Assembly (NCBI GenBank): GCA_945860375.1 | Contig: CAMAQR010000101.1 | Coordinates: 1-7,950, forward strand | Origin: Pseudorhodobacter antarcticus | GTDB lineage: Bacteria > Pseudomonadota > Alphaproteobacteria > Rhodobacterales > Rhodobacteraceae | Length of the DNA: 7,950 nucleotides | Direction of reading: 5' to 3' | In this document: positions 6,729-7,950 of the stretch, in pieces | How the letters are laid out: the number at the start of each line of letters is the position of its first letter | Position numbering within the stretch: position 1 is the stretch's first letter | Notes under the pieces: model-generated | Databases searched by the model: none | What the model was told of the DNA's origin: nothing | What the model saw: only the letters and a program-made list of their open reading frames with translations | Made by a program: the position numbers and the translations under genes

Positions 6729-7052
6729 GCCGCTGTATACCGCCCCTTGATCGCGCTGCAAAGCCTTTGGCGGCAATGCTCCGCAAGTTGCGTCAAGCTT
6801 AACAGAGTTAACGCGGCCCGCCCACAGACCGCAACAGGCTGCCTGCATCGCCCTGACGTCGCGGCGGCTTTGAACATTCCAAAGGCCACCACAGTCGTGA
6901 CCGAAAGGGAACACAACGGGGGCCCATTAATCAAAAGGGTTGAAATTCGCCCGAAAGACATTGCCGGACGCCATGCGCCTTGCCATAGTTTGGGAAATTT
7001 TTGGTTATCGGGCCTTTTTGCCCAGGCCCAGCCATTTGCAGGAGGTATTATC
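6729..7052. promoter_or_regulatory. Gene-free divergent region upstream of zapE and the secreted-protein gene
   Basis: No supportable gene in these 324 bp, though minus-strand frames are open by chance. It should contain promoters for both flanking genes. On the plus strand TTGAAA (6940-6945) and TTGCCA (6980-6985) resemble -35 hexamers, but neither has a good -10 at the right distance. TTAAC occurs twice at 9-base spacing (6799-6812). The stretch GGGATTT-like to poly-T at 6991-7019 is locally A/T-rich. GGGC-CTTTTT-GCCC (7010-7023) can form a small hairpin about 30 bases before the TTG start. Confidence 0.4.
7040..7046 (+). promoter_or_regulatory. Perfect ribosome binding site for the TTG-started secreted-protein gene
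   Basis: AGGAGGT ends six bases before TTG at 7053. It is the strongest Shine-Dalgarno in the window and decides the start of the downstream gene. The frame remains open far upstream through the zapE antisense strand, so an automatic caller could choose a wrong, much longer start. Confidence 0.8.
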
Positions 7053-7880
7053 TTGACCCACCTTGACGCACGCCCGACCGTCCTTCAAATCGGCATCCGC
7101 CAGCGCAGTCTGCGCCGCACTTGCCGACTTGGACGCGCCACAGAATTGGTGTTCATTCTGGCCACGGGCGTCACGCTGGCGCTGTCAGATCAGGTGCAAG
7201 CGCAGACATGGGATGGTGACACGAGTACCAATTTCCAGACCGGCACCAACTGGGTTGGGGATGTGGCCCCTGCGGCGGTCGGAGCGGCGGTTCTGAACAC
7301 GGGCGCGGGCAACCAGCCGCTGCTGGGGTCGGGCAATGTCTCGACGGTGGGCACTGTTGCGGTCAGCGCGGGCACCTTGACAGTCGAAGGCATTCTGACT
7401 GTCACGAATGGGGTGACGATCACGGGCGGCGCGGTGCTGATCGGCGGAGTTGGCGGCGCGATCATCGGCAATGCGGCAACATCGGGGCCGGGCAAACTTA
7501 CGGTTGACGCCACCCTGAGCGGGGCGATGACCAATGATGGCGTTCTGGAAGTTGGCGTGGGCGGCAACATTTCCGGCGCGGTCAGTTCATCGGGGACTGG
7601 CAGCAACGCGGGCATGCTGGACAGCACTCTGGAGGTGACGGGTGGCACGTTCGAGAACACGGGGCTGGTTGCTTCTGACACGACGGTCAGCGGTGGCACG
7701 CTGGACCTCGATCTGGGAAGTGATCTGGGAAATGCCGCCGCGTTGATCGTTTCGGGCGGCACTGTGAACGTTGACACTGCCGAGACGGTTGGGTCGGTGG
7801 TGTGTCAACGGCAGAGTAAAAATGAGCCAAAGGGCATCGCAAAATGTTGCCACTTTGGGGTTAGCGAGATTGCCGCGTAA
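7053..7880 (+). pseudogene. 5' fragment of an autotransporter-like secreted beta-helix protein, interrupted by an insertion sequence
   Basis: The readable frame gives 275 residues from TTG 7053, of which about 249 look native. A long basic N-region (RQRSLRRTCRLGR, 16-28) precedes a hydrophobic core ELVFILATGVTLALS (31-45) and a likely signal peptidase site VQA|QT after residue 50. This extended signal is common in autotransporters. The mature part opens TWDGDTSTNF...TNWVGDVAP, typical of autotransporter-associated beta-strand proteins. It continues with Gly/Thr/Val/Ser-rich strands repeating VSAGTLTV, VTGGTF, VSGGTLDLDL, VSGGTVNV. It has almost no Cys or Trp. From about residue 250 the character changes to CQRQSKNEPKGIAKCCHF and stops at 7878, coinciding with the apparent insertion-sequence end. 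The usual long passenger and C-terminal beta-barrel are missing. Its natural role (adhesin or other surface protein) is unknown. Confidence 0.75.
7819..7852 (+). repeat. Repeated AAAATG-GCCA units in the insertion-sequence end
   Basis: AAAATGAGCCA (7819-7829) and AAAATGTTGCCA (7841-7852) start 22 bases apart, about two helical turns, so they lie on the same DNA face. IS21-type elements carry such repeats as transposase binding sites. That function is inferred. Confidence 0.45.
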
Positions 7881-7889
7881 GCGAGCGCC

Positions 7890-7939
7890 AGCATCCGGGC
7901 GACCGCGCTTGTCGCAGAGCTGGCGGTTGCCCGGATGCT
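7890..7939. repeat. 17-bp inverted repeat inside the insertion-sequence end
   Basis: Arms 7890-7906 and 7923-7939 (AGCATCCGGGCGACCGC against GCGGTTGCCCGGATGCT) pair over 17 positions with only one G-U pair, around a 16-base loop. As RNA this is a very stable hairpin. It lies 90 bp inside the element. It could block read-through from the host gene or shield the transposase start region; no U-tract follows. Confidence 0.7.
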
Positions 7940-7950
7940 TTGGCCCTTGA

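Larger units (their letters stand above)
7801..7950. mobile_element. End of an insertion sequence, probably IS21-type (truncated by window edge)
   Basis: At about 7801-7803 the repetitive coding sequence ends and TGTCAACGGCAGAGTAAAAA begins. A TG terminus followed by repeated AAAATG(A/TT)GCCA units matches the multiply repeated terminal binding sites of IS21-family elements. A strong inverted repeat follows at 7890-7939. No istA/istB coding sequence is within the window, and the other end and target duplication are outside it. Family assignment is from pattern memory and is tentative; that foreign sequence begins here is more secure. Confidence 0.55.

Noticed and set aside
6799..6812. TTAAC-n4-TTAAC resembling a CtrA box upstream of zapE, attractive for a division gene
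   Set aside because: The CtrA consensus has TTAA-n7-TTAAC; here the half sites are only 9 bases apart instead of 11, so it does not fit.
6713..6961. 82-codon minus-strand frame upstream of zapE
   Set aside because: Overlaps the zapE start, has no clear ribosome binding site and no recognisable sequence.
5844..7052. Upstream extension of the secreted-protein frame across zapE
   Set aside because: Antisense to conserved zapE; the AGGAGGT site and signal peptide place the real start at 7053.
7587..7853. Minus-strand frame crossing the insertion-sequence boundary, possibly a transposase tail
   Set aside because: It spans both foreign and host sequence, and the part in the mobile element shows no transposase or IstB motif.

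Overview
The window looks like chromosomal DNA of an alphaproteobacterium, most likely a member of the Rhodobacteraceae. This rests on the high G+C, the Rhodobacter-type protein sequences and a divergent serCA/serB locus. It also carries the G/C-rich hairpin plus 'GGATATTT' intergenic elements that I associate with this family. The assignment is from recognition only; no search was run.

Left half (1-4399): the complete phosphorylated pathway of L-serine synthesis. On the minus strand, serC (phosphoserine aminotransferase, 1730-2875) is followed by serA (3-phosphoglycerate dehydrogenase, 52-1644). They are separated by 85 bp holding two small hairpins. On the plus strand, serB (phosphoserine phosphatase, 3030-3905) overlaps by ATGA a GNAT acetyltransferase gene (3902-4399). 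The 154-bp gap between serC and serB must hold both promoters. Its serC-proximal part can fold so that the serC Shine-Dalgarno is paired, matching what is described for the serC leader RNA of alphaproteobacteria.

Middle (4400-6728): a 279-bp gap with inverted repeats, then a TSUP/TauE-SafE family membrane permease (4679-5440, plus). A hairpin touches its stop codon. The convergent intergenic region contains a G/C hairpin repeat, and on its far side lies zapE (AFG1-like ATPase, 5607-6728, minus).

Right end (6729-7950): a 324-bp gene-free upstream region leads to a TTG-started gene with a perfect AGGAGGT ribosome binding site. It encodes a secreted, Gly/Thr/Val-rich beta-helix protein of autotransporter passenger type. 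After about 249 codons the repeat character stops abruptly at about 7801, and a sequence that looks like the end of an IS21-type insertion sequence begins. It runs off the window. The surface-protein gene is therefore probably interrupted.

I found no CRISPR array, tRNA, rRNA or recognisable new multi-gene system. The points most worth checking are the IS-interrupted autotransporter, the candidate serC leader RNA and the recurring intergenic repeats.
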